A stretch of 57,752 bases of DNA, from the NCBI GenBank assembly GCA_008363215.1, contig RHKP01000015.1:1-57752 (forward strand), read 5' to 3'. Shown here piece after piece: positions 13,626 to 23,397 of this stretch. Below the pieces are notes generated by a model, which did not search any database, had not been told where the DNA came from, and saw only the letters and a list, made by a program, of their open reading frames with translations. Position 1 is the first letter of the stretch, and each line of letters opens with the position of its first letter. A program made the translations under genes and the position numbers. Origin of the DNA: Cyanobacteria bacterium CYA (GTDB lineage Bacteria; Planctomycetota; Phycisphaerae; Phycisphaerales; UBA1924).

Positions 13626-15785
13626 CTACAGCCCCAGCAGGTTCTTCACGTCGTTGAAGGTGACGATCAGGAACAGCGACGCGATGAGAAGGAAGCCGGC
13701 CATCGTCACCGCGTTCTGGATCGGGATGGGCACCGGGCGTCCGCGGATCTGCTCGTAGACGATCATCAGGAACTGCCCGCCGTCCACGATCGGCAGCGGG
13801 AGGAAGTTGATCACCGCGAGATTGACGCTGATGACGGCCATGAAGAAGAGCATCCACACGAAGCCGCGGTCGGCCAGCAGCGTGCCGACGTGAGCGATGC
13901 CGACGGGGCCCTTGAGATTCTCGATTCTGAGCGTGCGTTCAAAGAGTCGCGCAAAGGTGACGTAGGTGGTGATGAGGACGCGGCGCGTTTCGCCCAGCCC
14001 GGTGGCCAGCGCCTCGCCGGGCGAGGCGGCCTTGAGCAGCACCTGCACCGGCTCGAAGATGTATGGGTCGAAAGGCGAAGACCACCCCAGCGCGTGCAGC
14101 GTACGGACGTGCTCGGCGGAGAGCGACCAGACACGCTCGATGCGCGGGCGCGGTTCACGAGCCAGAGGCCATTCCAGTGTGACCGAAACTTCGGCCGGTG
14201 CTCCGGACTGCGCGGCCGCGGCAGTCGCCGCCTGCAACGCCTGGCGCACATCCACCAGCGATTCGACGGAGAGTCCGTTGACTGCGACGATGCACTCCCC
14301 CGGCGTGGAGATCAGGTCGGCCGCCGCCGGCCGATGCCCCGGGGCCCCCGGCGCAATCTGCACGCTGGCGGGCGGCATGGCGACGAAGGCGGCCAGATCG
14401 CGCGTGTCGTCGAACTGGAAGCCAAGGGTGCCCTTGCCGGAAACCCTGGCCTTGAAGTCCACTCGCGTCCACTTCCCGTCGACACGGCGCAACACACCCA
14501 GGTCGATTTCTCGACCGGCGTTGGCGCGGATCGTGCGGATGCCGGACGGAAGACTCGGATACTCCACCCCGGCGATGCGCGCAAACACATCGCCCGGTTG
14601 GAGCCCGTTGGCCTTGCCCTGGTCGGTCACGGCGTCAGGCGCGCTCGACACACGCAGCACCGGCGCCAGCCCGAGCACGTGCTCAAAGGGCGCGACCGTA
14701 TCGGCTTCAGAGCCGGGAAGGAAGCCGACCTGGAAATCGGCCCGCGGATGCACCTGCCGTTCTACCCTGGAACCATCCGGCCTGACCCAGGTGACTTGCA
14801 TCGGGGCGCCCAGCGAGCGGGCGAACACCGCGTCGAGTTGACCGAGAGTGGTCAGGTCGGTCCGGTCGGCGGCCGCGGTGATCGTTGCACCTTCCCCCAG
14901 ATCCTCGATTCCAATGCGACGGCGAAACTCGGGGCTGGCCCGATCGACCAGGTCACTGAGGGTGAGCGACGAGGCCGAGTCGATACCCAGGCTGAGCAGC
15001 CCTTCCGGCCCGCCCTTTTCGGGAACGATGCTGAAATGAAGCGGGTTCGAAAAGCCCTGGCGCTCCACGAGCAGGTCGACCGGCTTGCCGCGCGAAGTCA
15101 TGGCCACGGTAGTGATGAAGTCGGCGTAACTGCTCGGCACGCGCCCGTTGACCTCGATCACGCGGTCTCCAGCCTGAAGCCCCGGGCTGACCTCATGAGA
15201 AAGTTGCGGATCGGTCGGCAGTGCCACGGCTGCGGGCGAACCCGGCGCCACCCCTCCCACGATCGCCGGCTCGACCTTGAGCCCGATCATGAAGACCACA
15301 ACAAAAAGAGCGGCCGCGAAGATGAGGTTCATCACCACGCCGGCCGAGATGACCACCATGCGCTTCCAGGGCTTGCAGTTCTGGTAACTGTCGGGCGCCG
15401 CGGAGACGGCGGCGGGGTCCAGGTCGTCCTGCCCAAGCATCTTGACGTATCCGCCGAAGGGCAACCAGTTAAAGCGATACTCAGTCGGATGGACTTTGCC
15501 GCTCAGCGCCTCTCGAGATCCCTCACGCTTCTCACCCCGGAAACCTTCAGCATCCTTGAGCAACTGGTTGTACTCGCGCTCGCTCGAGCCGCGGCGGAGG
15601 CCCAGGCCCTTGCGATAACTGAACGCAGCCGGTCCGAACCCGATCGCAAACGCCAGCACGCGGATGCCGGCCCATCGGGCGGCCAGGAAGTGACCGGCCT
15701 CGTGCAGGAAGACAATCAGCCCGAAACCGGTGATGACGATGAGCAGATCGAGGATGGTGCCGATAGGGCCTGGTATGCCGAACAT
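13626..15785 (-). CDS. Site-2 protease family (M50) with expanded PDZ region
   Basis: Membrane-embedded zinc metalloprotease of the RseP/S2P type. HEAGH lies at residues 28-32 in the first membrane helix. NFLPLPIVDGGQ near residue 660 supplies the third metal ligand. At least three PDZ-like segments (LQAGDRVIEVNG, LQPGDVFARIAG, PGECIVAVNGLSV) lie in between. The 719-residue length far exceeds the roughly 450 residues of E. coli RseP, the difference being periplasmic. The start at 15785 (MFGIPGP) places the HEXXH helix where the family has it. It is probably involved in regulated intramembrane proteolysis of an anti-sigma factor. No sigma or anti-sigma gene adjoins it. Confidence 0.88.
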   Translation of the reverse strand: MFGIPGPIGTILDLLIVITGFGLIVFLHEAGHFLAARWAGIRVLAFAIGFGPAAFSYRKGLGLRRGSSEREYNQLLKDAEGFRGEKREGSREALSGKVHPTEYRFNWLPFGGYVKMLGQDDLDPAAVSAAPDSYQNCKPWKRMVVISAGVVMNLIFAAALFVVVFMIGLKVEPAIVGGVAPGSPAAVALPTDPQLSHEVSPGLQAGDRVIEVNGRVPSSYADFITTVAMTSRGKPVDLLVERQGFSNPLHFSIVPEKGGPEGLLSLGIDSASSLTLSDLVDRASPEFRRRIGIEDLGEGATITAAADRTDLTTLGQLDAVFARSLGAPMQVTWVRPDGSRVERQVHPRADFQVGFLPGSEADTVAPFEHVLGLAPVLRVSSAPDAVTDQGKANGLQPGDVFARIAGVEYPSLPSGIRTIRANAGREIDLGVLRRVDGKWTRVDFKARVSGKGTLGFQFDDTRDLAAFVAMPPASVQIAPGAPGHRPAAADLISTPGECIVAVNGLSVESLVDVRQALQAATAAAAQSGAPAEVSVTLEWPLAREPRPRIERVWSLSAEHVRTLHALGWSSPFDPYIFEPVQVLLKAASPGEALATGLGETRRVLITTYVTFARLFERTLRIENLKGPVGIAHVGTLLADRGFVWMLFFMAVISVNLAVINFLPLPIVDGGQFLMIVYEQIRGRPVPIPIQNAVTMAGFLLIASLFLIVTFNDVKNLLGL

Positions 15786-15934
15786 CGGACGATGGTATCG
15801 GCCGGGCGGGCCCGGTGTTCGTCGGAGAATCCCGATCCGGACGAAAACGGACATGGGGTTGCGCTGATGTGACGGAGCGGGTGCTTTGCGGACTTCTGGC
15901 TCTGCAATCCCGATTCAGGGTTCTAGCATTGCCC

Positions 15935-17287
15935 ATGCGCACCATCATCGAGCCGTTCCGCATCAAGTCTGTCGAGCCGATCCACATGACCACGCCGGAG
16001 CAGCGGGAGGCGTGCCTTCGCAAGGCTCACTTCAACCTGTTTCTGCTCAAGGCCCACGACGTGCTCATCGACCTGCTGACCGACTCGGGCACGGGGGCCA
16101 TGTCGAGCGAGCAGTGGGCGGGAGTGATGCGTGGGGACGAGTCGTACGCCGGGGCCGACTCGTTCTTCCGTTTCGAGCAGGTGATGCAGGAGATGACCGG
16201 CTTTGCCCACGTGCTTCCCACGCACCAGGGGCGGGCCAGCGAACGCATCCTGTTTGAACTGGTCGGCGGACCGGGCAAGGTGGTGCCGAACAACACGCAC
16301 TTTGACACGACGCTGGCCAACGTCGAGCACTCGGGCGCACGGGCCGTGAACCTGCCGATCGAAGAGGCCGGCGACCCGAAGAACCGACACCCGTTCAAGG
16401 GCAACATGGACGTGCGGGCTCTGGAGGCGTTGATCGACCAGGTCGGAGCGTCGGCGATTCCCCTGGTGATGCTCACCGTCACCAACAACTCGGGCGGAGG
16501 CCAGCCGGTGAGCCTCGAAAACATGAAGCAGGTGCGCGCCGTGTGCGACCGGCACAAACTTCCACTGTTCCTCGACGCCTGTCGCTTCGCGGAGAATGCG
16601 TGGTTCATCAAGCAGCGCCAGCCGGGGCAGCAGCACCGTCCGGTCAGCGCGATCGTCCGCGAGATGTTTGAACTGGCCGACGGCGCGACCATCAGCGCCA
16701 AGAAGGACGGCATGGTGAACATCGGCGGCGTGCTACTGATGAAGGACGTGGCACTGTTCCGCCGGGCCACCAGTTTGCTGATTCTGACCGAGGGGTACGT
16801 CACCTACGGCGGGCTGGCCGGTCGCGATCTCGAAGCCATGGCCCAGGGCTTCCGTGAGGTGCTGCGCGAGGACTACCTTCAGTACCGCATCCGCTCGACG
16901 GCCTACCTGGGCGAGCACCTGCTCAAGATGGGCGTGCAGATCATCGAGCCGCCCGGCGGGCATGCGGTGTACGTCGATGCGAAGGCCTTCTGCCCGCACA
17001 TTCCGCCCGAGCAGTTCCCCGGACAGGCGGTGGTCTGCGGGCTCTATCGCACCGGCGGGATCCGGGCGTGTGAAATCGGATCGGTGATGTTCGGGAAACA
17101 CGCGAGGCCGAAGATGGAACTGGTGCGCCTGGCGATTCCGCGGCGTGTGTACACGCAGAGCCATATCGACTACGTGCTCGAGGTGTTCGAAGAGCTGCAC
17201 GCCAAGCGGCACACGCTGCGGGGGATGAAGATCGTGGAGGAACCCGAGGCGCTGCGGCACTTCACGGCGAAGTTTGCGGAGGTGTAG
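15935..17287 (+). CDS. tnaA: Tryptophanase
   Basis: PLP enzyme splitting tryptophan to indole, pyruvate and ammonia, 450 residues. The PLP lysine is in ATISAKKDGMVNIGG. Three positions that separate tryptophanase from tyrosine phenol-lyase can be read. FDTT keeps the Asp of tryptophanase (the lyase has FTTT). CEIGS lacks the phenol-binding Arg of the lyase (MERG). LRHFTAKF keeps the C-terminal His of tryptophanase (the lyase has Phe). The NIGG after the lysine is more lyase-like, so specificity should still be tested. The ATG at 15935 gives the usual N-terminus. No TnaC-like leader was found in the short upstream region, and no tnaB transporter adjoins it. Confidence 0.88.
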   Translation: MRTIIEPFRIKSVEPIHMTTPEQREACLRKAHFNLFLLKAHDVLIDLLTDSGTGAMSSEQWAGVMRGDESYAGADSFFRFEQVMQEMTGFAHVLPTHQGRASERILFELVGGPGKVVPNNTHFDTTLANVEHSGARAVNLPIEEAGDPKNRHPFKGNMDVRALEALIDQVGASAIPLVMLTVTNNSGGGQPVSLENMKQVRAVCDRHKLPLFLDACRFAENAWFIKQRQPGQQHRPVSAIVREMFELADGATISAKKDGMVNIGGVLLMKDVALFRRATSLLILTEGYVTYGGLAGRDLEAMAQGFREVLREDYLQYRIRSTAYLGEHLLKMGVQIIEPPGGHAVYVDAKAFCPHIPPEQFPGQAVVCGLYRTGGIRACEIGSVMFGKHARPKMELVRLAIPRRVYTQSHIDYVLEVFEELHAKRHTLRGMKIVEEPEALRHFTAKFAEV

Positions 17288-17422
17288 GCGAACATCGCGC
17301 GCCGGCGTGCCGGCAAGGTCGGCCTTCGGAAGTCGCTGCATCCGCCCTGGACCGGCGCGACCGGCTCCCAACCGGTGAAAACGGCAACCTTGAAGACGAG
17401 GTCGCCGGCGCGGGTTCCGAAC

Positions 17423-20400
17423 TCACTTCCCATCGTACCAGTTGCTGCTGATGGCCGAATCAGCGATCAGCGGCACACGCAGGGTCATGGCCTTCTGCAT
17501 GCGATCGACGATGATGGCCCGGGCGGCCTCGGCCGTCTCGGCGGGACATTCGAACACCAGTTCATCGTGGATCTGGATGAGCATCTTGACGTCCGCCAGG
17601 GCCGCATCGGGCAAGTCGTCCGTCGACCGGGTGACGAGTCGGTCCTGCGCTTCGGGCTGGCCCGCCACTCCGAGGCAGTGCCTTTCGGAGAGCGGGTCGC
17701 CGGCCCCACCCCGGAGTGGCGCGACACGCTGCGCCGATTCGTTGATTCGGCGCTGGATGTCAACCATCGCGAGTTTGATGAGGTCGGCCGCAGAACCCTG
17801 CACCACACTGTTGATCGCGACGCGCTCGGCCAGAGCACGGCGCGTCGGATTATTCGACTCGATATCCACGATCGGACGCCGTCGCTGCATTATCGTCGCG
17901 ACGTAGCCCTTGCGCTTGGCCTGCTGGATGCACTCCTCCAGGAACGTGGTGATACCGGCGAAGCGTCGCTTGTAATCGTCGATGATCTTGGCCGCCTCGC
18001 CCTGCTCGCACCCCAGCCTTCGCGCCAACCCGAACGCGGTAATGCCGTACACGATGCCGAAGTTTACCATTTTCGCGCCGTTGCGCTGAGACTTGGTGAC
18101 TTCGGCCAGCGGCACGCCGTGGATCTGGGCCGCGACAGCCGCGTGAATGTCCTCGCCCGCCTCAAACGCCTCAATCAGCGCCGGATCGCGCGACAGGTGG
18201 GCGAGCAGGCGCAGTTCGATCTGTGAGTAGTCGGCCGTGATGAGCACCCGCCCGGGCGGCGCGATGAACGCGCGCCGGATCTCGCGGCCCAGATCGGTGC
18301 GGATGGGAATGTTCTGGAGGTTTGGATCGCTGGAACTGAGCCGCCCGGTGGCCGCGACGGTCTGGTTGAAACTCGCGTGGATGCGGTGTGAGACGGGGTG
18401 AATCTCCTCGCGCAGACTGACGAGGTACGTCGATACGAGTTTGGTCAGTTGCCGATACTCGAGGATCAGTTCAGGGATCGGGCTGGTGATCGACGCATCC
18501 TGCACGAGTTTGTCGAGCACTTCGGCGTCGGTCGAATAGCCGGTCTTGGTCTTCTTGATCGGCTTGAGACCCAGCCCCGGCTCGGCCGCGTCGCGGGCGT
18601 TGAAGAGGACGGCCCCGAGTTGACGCGGCGAATCGGGATCGAACCCCCGCCCCACTTCCTCCATTGCCGCGTCGGCGATCTCACGCTTCAGTTCGACGAT
18701 GCGCTTCTCGAGTTTGCCGCGCTGGCGCTCGAGTTCGTCGGGGTCGACCAGTACGCCGTTGTATTCCAGTTCGGCCAGTACGTCGACCAGCGGCATCTCG
18801 AGGTCGCGGTAAAGTTCGCCCAGGCCCATGACCTTGAGTTTCGGGAGCATGAGGTTTGCCAGGCGCAGCGTCACGTCGGCGTCCTCGGCCGCGTAGTTGG
18901 TGGCCCGATCGAGATCGACGCAGTCGAATGTGCACTGATTCCTGCCGGTGCCGATCAAGTCGGTCAGCGCGATGTTCTGGCGTTTGAGCAGGGCCAGTGC
19001 CAGCGCGTCCATCGAGTGCGACGAACGCGATGCGTCGATGAGGTAACTGGCGATCATGGTGTCGCCGGCGCGGGGGCGGTCGCTGCTGGGCAGATGCCCT
19101 GCCAGGCGGATTCCCACGTTTCGCAGGATCAGCATGTCGTACTTGATGTTGTGCCCGACCTTGGCGACCGACGCATCTTCGAGCAGCGGGCGCAGCGCCT
19201 CGAGCACTTCGACCTGCGGCAGAATCTCGCAGCCGACCGGGGCACGCACCGGCACGTACCAGCCCGTGCCGGGCATGGTTGAAAACGAAAGCCCGCACAG
19301 TTGGACCCACATCGGACGCACGCCTGTAGTCTCGGTGTCGACCGCGAACAGGTCAGAGGCCCGCAGTTCGGCCACGAGTTCAGCGAGGTCTTCCTTCGTC
19401 CGCACGCAGCGGTAGCGCCCGTCGAGAACCGCGGAGGCGACGGCCGGAGACTCGGCGGCGGGCAGCGAGTCGAACAGGCTGCCGGGCTCATGCCCCGCGG
19501 GCGCGGCGCGTGCACCCCCAGAGTGTGTGTCCGCGGCACCTACGGGCCAGACGCCCCTGCCGCCGGCAGAGGATGCAGATCCTCCCGCGACGGCGCGCGC
19601 CATGTGCGCCAGCGCGCCGGCCTCACGCTCGGCCGCGACCGCATCGCCCGACGGCTCTGCCAGTCCCAGCAGCGCCTTCACGTCCTCCTGATACCTGTTG
19701 AACCCAAGTTCCCTGAGGATGGGGAGCAACGCATCCAGCCTGATCCTTTCGCGCGCCGCCGCCGCAAGGTCAAACTCCACCGGCACGTCATGACGCAGCG
19801 TCACCAGTTCTTTCGACAGGGGCAGACGCGGGGCGGCCTCGGCAATCTTCTCCCGCCTCTTGCCCTTGATTTTCCACTCCTTCGCGGGCTTGTCGGAGAG
19901 AACCTCGGCGATCACCGCGTCGAGTGAGCCGAACTCGCAGATCAGTTGTGACGCCGTTTTCGGCCCGACACCCTCGGCCCCGGGCACGTTATCCACCGTG
20001 TCGCCCATGAGCGCCAGCATGTCGATCACCTGCGCCGGCGTGATGCCCGCGTCACCCCGCAGCGCCTCGACCGTGATTACCTCGTCCGTGTGCACGTCAT
20101 ACAACTCGACCGCGCCGGCGAGCGGTGCCGTGCGTCCTACCGCCTGCGCTTCGTGCTCGTCTTCAGTTCGCCTGTCCGTTTCTGCATCGCTGCGTCTCTT
20201 GCCCTCCGTGCCCTCGCGCCTCTGTGCCTCCGTGCCCTCCCTGAGCAACTGCTTCAGATCCTTGTCCTTGCTCACGATCCGCAGCCGCACGTCGGGGTAC
20301 TCGAGCGCCATCCTGCTGGCGATGGTCGCGATCACGTCGTCTGCCTCGAAGCCCTCGGCCCCCAGGATCGGCACGCCGATCGCCCGCAGCAGCGTCAGCG

Positions 20401-20695
20401 CCCGCTGCACCTGCGGCTTGAGGTCGTCGGGGGGCTCGGGGCGGTTCGCCTTATATTCCGGATACATCCGGCTGCGGAAGGTGCCGCGGTCACCCGAAAC
20501 GTCGAGCGCAACGGCCAGATAGTCGGGAGGAGCGCCCATCTTTCCCTCACCTCGCAGCAGTTTGAGCAGCATCCCGACGAAGCCGAAGGTCATGTTGGTC
20601 GGTTCTTTGGTGACCGGGCTGGTCATCGGCGTGCGAATGGCGTGATAGGCGCGGAAGAACTGCGCGTACCCGTCGATGACGTAGAGCGTCTTCAT
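17423..20695 (-). CDS. polA: DNA polymerase I
   Basis: The 1090-residue protein has all three activities. The 5' nuclease domain (about 1-330) shows VIDGYAQFFRAYHA, DRGTFRSRMYPEYKANR and GFEADDVIATIA. The 3'-5' exonuclease keeps DTETTG, NIKYD and YAAEDAD, so proofreading is probably active. The polymerase domain has motif A DYSQIELR, motif B RNGAKMVNFGIVYG and motif C IHDELVFE. The start at 20695 matches the family N-terminus, although the frame stays open further upstream. A roughly 40-residue charged insert (about 152-193) interrupts the 5' nuclease domain after DKDLKQLL. It is encoded by a G/A-rich repeat, and the protein is correspondingly longer than the E. coli enzyme (928). Confidence 0.96.
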   Translation of the reverse strand: MKTLYVIDGYAQFFRAYHAIRTPMTSPVTKEPTNMTFGFVGMLLKLLRGEGKMGAPPDYLAVALDVSGDRGTFRSRMYPEYKANRPEPPDDLKPQVQRALTLLRAIGVPILGAEGFEADDVIATIASRMALEYPDVRLRIVSKDKDLKQLLREGTEAQRREGTEGKRRSDAETDRRTEDEHEAQAVGRTAPLAGAVELYDVHTDEVITVEALRGDAGITPAQVIDMLALMGDTVDNVPGAEGVGPKTASQLICEFGSLDAVIAEVLSDKPAKEWKIKGKRREKIAEAAPRLPLSKELVTLRHDVPVEFDLAAAARERIRLDALLPILRELGFNRYQEDVKALLGLAEPSGDAVAAEREAGALAHMARAVAGGSASSAGGRGVWPVGAADTHSGGARAAPAGHEPGSLFDSLPAAESPAVASAVLDGRYRCVRTKEDLAELVAELRASDLFAVDTETTGVRPMWVQLCGLSFSTMPGTGWYVPVRAPVGCEILPQVEVLEALRPLLEDASVAKVGHNIKYDMLILRNVGIRLAGHLPSSDRPRAGDTMIASYLIDASRSSHSMDALALALLKRQNIALTDLIGTGRNQCTFDCVDLDRATNYAAEDADVTLRLANLMLPKLKVMGLGELYRDLEMPLVDVLAELEYNGVLVDPDELERQRGKLEKRIVELKREIADAAMEEVGRGFDPDSPRQLGAVLFNARDAAEPGLGLKPIKKTKTGYSTDAEVLDKLVQDASITSPIPELILEYRQLTKLVSTYLVSLREEIHPVSHRIHASFNQTVAATGRLSSSDPNLQNIPIRTDLGREIRRAFIAPPGRVLITADYSQIELRLLAHLSRDPALIEAFEAGEDIHAAVAAQIHGVPLAEVTKSQRNGAKMVNFGIVYGITAFGLARRLGCEQGEAAKIIDDYKRRFAGITTFLEECIQQAKRKGYVATIMQRRRPIVDIESNNPTRRALAERVAINSVVQGSAADLIKLAMVDIQRRINESAQRVAPLRGGAGDPLSERHCLGVAGQPEAQDRLVTRSTDDLPDAALADVKMLIQIHDELVFECPAETAEAARAIIVDRMQKAMTLRVPLIADSAISSNWYDGK
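20200..20240 (-). repeat. Low-complexity GGCACGGAGG-type repeat inside polA
   Basis: On the coding strand this reads as tandem, slightly diverged units of GAGGGCACGGAGGCACAGAG. It is translated as REGTEAQRREGTEGKRR within DNA polymerase I. Repeats of this wording are familiar from intergenic regions of other bacterial genomes, so this looks like an in-frame invasion of a coding region. Confidence 0.6.
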
Positions 20696-20872
20696 CGACA
20701 GAGGATAGCCGGAGCCAGACCAGGACTGCCCGACGATTGGGCTGTGCGCCGCGATTGAGGAACACGAACCGGCCGACGCCCCGCCCGGGCCGGTGCGCGG
20801 CGACAGCCTCCATCCATCGCCTGCCCAACGGCCGCAACCTATCATCACTGACCGGGGGAAGGAGCACCTTCC

Positions 20873-22465
20873 ATGAGTGACTCTTCCGTCGTCAACCCCC
20901 GCAGCGGCGCGGCCGGGTTTCTTGTTCTTCTGGGCGCCATCCTCGTTCAACTGATCCTCGGCACGGTCTACGGTTACAGCATTTTCTGGCAGCCTCTGAC
21001 CAGCGACGTGTTTCCGCCGATTGTGACGCAGGCGGAGGTTGAGGCGAGCGATGTCGCGGTTGCCGAAAACGCCACCATCGTCGCCGACGCGGCCGCCCGT
21101 GATGCGCTGCTCTCCTCCCAGCGCGGTTACCTTGCCTATGCCTTCTCGATCTGCATTCTCTCCTTTGCGCTGGTCATGGTCATCGCCGGTCGTGTGCAGG
21201 ACATCACTGGTCCGCGGGTGCCGGCCATCATCGGAGCCACGCTCATGGGTCTGGGCTTCCTGCTGGCGGGGCTCATGGAGAGTCCGATTGTGTTCTACAT
21301 CGCACACGCGGCCTTCGCCGGCGGCGTCACGGTCATACTTCTCCTGCTATTCCACGTAATCAGCGAGAGACTGGGCGAAAGGACCAAGCCCTTCGCCGCC
21401 GCCATCGAGCGCGGCATCGTCGTGGCCGCCGTCGTGGCCGGCGTGGTGCTCGGACAGCGGTACGTAGGGCAGCAGCAGGAACTGGACAAACTGTTCACAT
21501 TGTGGGGCACGATCGGTTTCCTGGCCGGCGCGGGCATCGGGTTCGCCTACGTGTGCCCGATCGCGGCTCTGGTCAAGTGGTTTCCGCAGCACAAGGGGCT
21601 GGTCTCCGGCGTGGCGGTCGCCGGCTTCGGCTTCGGAGCCTACCTCTTCAAGGGGCGCACCCTGGGCGCGCTGGGGTACATCGAGCGGTACGGCGTGCAG
21701 GAGTTCTTTCTGGTGCACGCGCTGGTGTGCTTTGTCGGGGTGACCATCGGCGCGATGCTTCTTCGCAACCCTCCGACCTCCGCCCGGCCCGCCGCCGCCA
21801 AGTCCGTGCCCGACAGCACCTGGCAGGACACGCTGCACAGCCCCGCCTTTTACACGCTCTGGCTCATGTACTTCAGCAGCGCCATGGCCGGCCTGATGGT
21901 CATCGGCATCGTCAAGGTCTTCGCCGGCGAGCAACTCGTCGCCGCCGCCGGCGGCCCGGGCCTGCCGCACGACCAGGTCGCCGATCTGCTCGCCAGGGGC
22001 GCCGCGGCCGTGGGCTGGCTGGCCATCTTCAACGCCGTCGGACGTGTGGTGTGGGGCTTTGTCTCCGATCGCATCGGGCGCACCAGCACGTTCGTGGCGA
22101 TGTTCACCTTTCAGGCAATCACCATGTTTGTGCTGGGCGGGCTGGACACGGAACTCTCGCTGGCGGTCGGCGCATCGCTGGTCGGATTCAACTATGGCGG
22201 GAGTTTCTCGCTGTTCCCGTCGGCCACGGCGGACCTGTTCGGAGCCCGGAACCTGGGCGCCAATTACGGGTGGTTGTTCACCAGTTACGGCATCGCGGGC
22301 GTCGCCGGCATCGCCGCAGGAAACACCGCCCGCACGATGACAGGCTCCTACGCTGCCGCCTTTGCCATCGCAGGCGTGTTGTGCCTCATCTCCGCCGGAT
22401 TTGCACTGCTGCTCGTGCCGCTGGGCAAGCGAGAGAAGGCCAGACTCGCGGCCTTCGCAAGATAG
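20873..22465 (+). CDS. OFA-family MFS transporter
   Basis: The 530-residue protein has about 12 membrane helices of the major facilitator superfamily. The N-terminal GTVYGYSIFWQPL followed by a periplasmic loop, RVQDITGPRVPAIIGA after TM2-3 and FGFGAYLFKG resemble the oxalate/formate antiporter (OFA) family. WGFVSDRIGRTSTF is the MFS loop motif of the second half. The start ATG has AAGGAG about nine bases upstream. The loop between TM1 and TM2 is unusually long and acidic. The substrate is a small carboxylate by family analogy only. It is divergent from polA across about 180 bases. Confidence 0.85.
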   Translation: MSDSSVVNPRSGAAGFLVLLGAILVQLILGTVYGYSIFWQPLTSDVFPPIVTQAEVEASDVAVAENATIVADAAARDALLSSQRGYLAYAFSICILSFALVMVIAGRVQDITGPRVPAIIGATLMGLGFLLAGLMESPIVFYIAHAAFAGGVTVILLLLFHVISERLGERTKPFAAAIERGIVVAAVVAGVVLGQRYVGQQQELDKLFTLWGTIGFLAGAGIGFAYVCPIAALVKWFPQHKGLVSGVAVAGFGFGAYLFKGRTLGALGYIERYGVQEFFLVHALVCFVGVTIGAMLLRNPPTSARPAAAKSVPDSTWQDTLHSPAFYTLWLMYFSSAMAGLMVIGIVKVFAGEQLVAAAGGPGLPHDQVADLLARGAAAVGWLAIFNAVGRVVWGFVSDRIGRTSTFVAMFTFQAITMFVLGGLDTELSLAVGASLVGFNYGGSFSLFPSATADLFGARNLGANYGWLFTSYGIAGVAGIAAGNTARTMTGSYAAAFAIAGVLCLISAGFALLLVPLGKREKARLAAFAR

Positions 22466-22535
22466 TCTGTTTGAACGGGGGCGGCGCCTGATCGCGCAGA
22501 GGCTGCAAGGCGCTTCCCCCGGCTCTGAGACCGTC

Positions 22536-23354
22536 CTACTCGGCCGGCGCCTCGTGTTCGTCTGGAACGTGCTCGACTTCGAACTGTTCTTCGATCACGA
22601 ACTCCTCGCCGTCCTGCCGCACATGCACGCGCTGCTGACGGATCAGGTCGAGCAGCGCCAGGAAAATGCCCACCATTTCTGCGCGTGAGCGGCCGGTCAA
22701 CGCTTGACGGAGAGTCAGCGGATTGGTGCTCTCCTCACTGCGGCGCCGTACCAGGTCCATCAGATCTTCGGCGTGCAGTTCGATCGGGGTGTCGTCAGAC
22801 ACCACCTCGTGAACCCCGATGCGCGTCAGGTCGACACTCCGCACAATCCGGGCGAACGCCCGGACCAGATCGAGCAGGTCAATGTCCTCAAGATCAACCT
22901 CGTCGATGCTGCCGAGGGCCTCACGCACACGCTCGTCATCGACGCCCGCCGCCGCCGCCGGGAAACGCTTCTCCCACCAGGTCCGGCGAGATTCGAGCCC
23001 GTCGGCCATATCGCGGTACTTTTTGTATTCGAGGAGTTGCCGGACCAACTCGACCCGGGGATCGGTGTCGTCGGGATCGCTCAGATCCACCCTGCTCTCG
23101 GGGGAGGTTTCCCCCGTCCGGGCAATGATGCGGCTCTTGATTTCCATGAGCGTCGCTGCCATGACCAGGAACTCCCCGGCCAAGTCAATGTCGATGCGCC
23201 GATCGTCAAGGTCTCCCAGGTACGAGAGATACTGCTCGGTGATGGTCGCGATGGGGATTTCCTCGATCTCGACTTCGGCCCGGCGGATGAGGAACAGGAG
23301 CAGATCGAGGGGCCCCTCGAAGGCTTCGAGCCGGACTTTGTATTCACCGCTCAC
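22536..23354 (-). CDS. scpA: Segregation and condensation protein A
   Basis: Kleisin subunit that bridges SMC heads with ScpB for chromosome segregation, 272 residues. The N-terminal EYKVRLEAFEGPLDLLLFLI and ITEQYLSYLGDL, then FLVMAATLMEIKSRI, are typical ScpA. The C-terminal winged-helix part contains TGRSRAEMVGIFLALLDLIR. I chose the GTG at 23354 because GGGAG lies six bases upstream and EYKVRLEAFEGP then starts at once. Upstream ATG codons would overlap the divergent kdsD start. No scpB or smc is in the window. Confidence 0.92.
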   Translation of the reverse strand: MSGEYKVRLEAFEGPLDLLLFLIRRAEVEIEEIPIATITEQYLSYLGDLDDRRIDIDLAGEFLVMAATLMEIKSRIIARTGETSPESRVDLSDPDDTDPRVELVRQLLEYKKYRDMADGLESRRTWWEKRFPAAAAGVDDERVREALGSIDEVDLEDIDLLDLVRAFARIVRSVDLTRIGVHEVVSDDTPIELHAEDLMDLVRRRSEESTNPLTLRQALTGRSRAEMVGIFLALLDLIRQQRVHVRQDGEEFVIEEQFEVEHVPDEHEAPAE

Positions 23355-23397
23355 GCACGTCTCCCTTGTGGGCTTCGGAGAGTGTACCCTATGCATC

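Noticed and set aside
13614..15872. A 752-residue plus-strand open frame opposite the site-2 protease
   Set aside because: It is antisense to a gene with HEAGH and NxxPxPxxDGG motifs. Its own translation is His/Arg/Asp-rich with no motif, as expected for a GC-rich shadow.
15855..15934. Possible TnaC-like leader before tryptophanase
   Set aside because: The region is only about 80 bases and no short frame with a Trp and Pro arrangement was found.
20696..21307. N-terminal extension of the DNA polymerase I frame (204 residues)
   Set aside because: The family N-terminus (MKTLYVIDGYAQFFRAYH) begins at 20695, and the extension would overlap the divergent transporter gene and its promoter.
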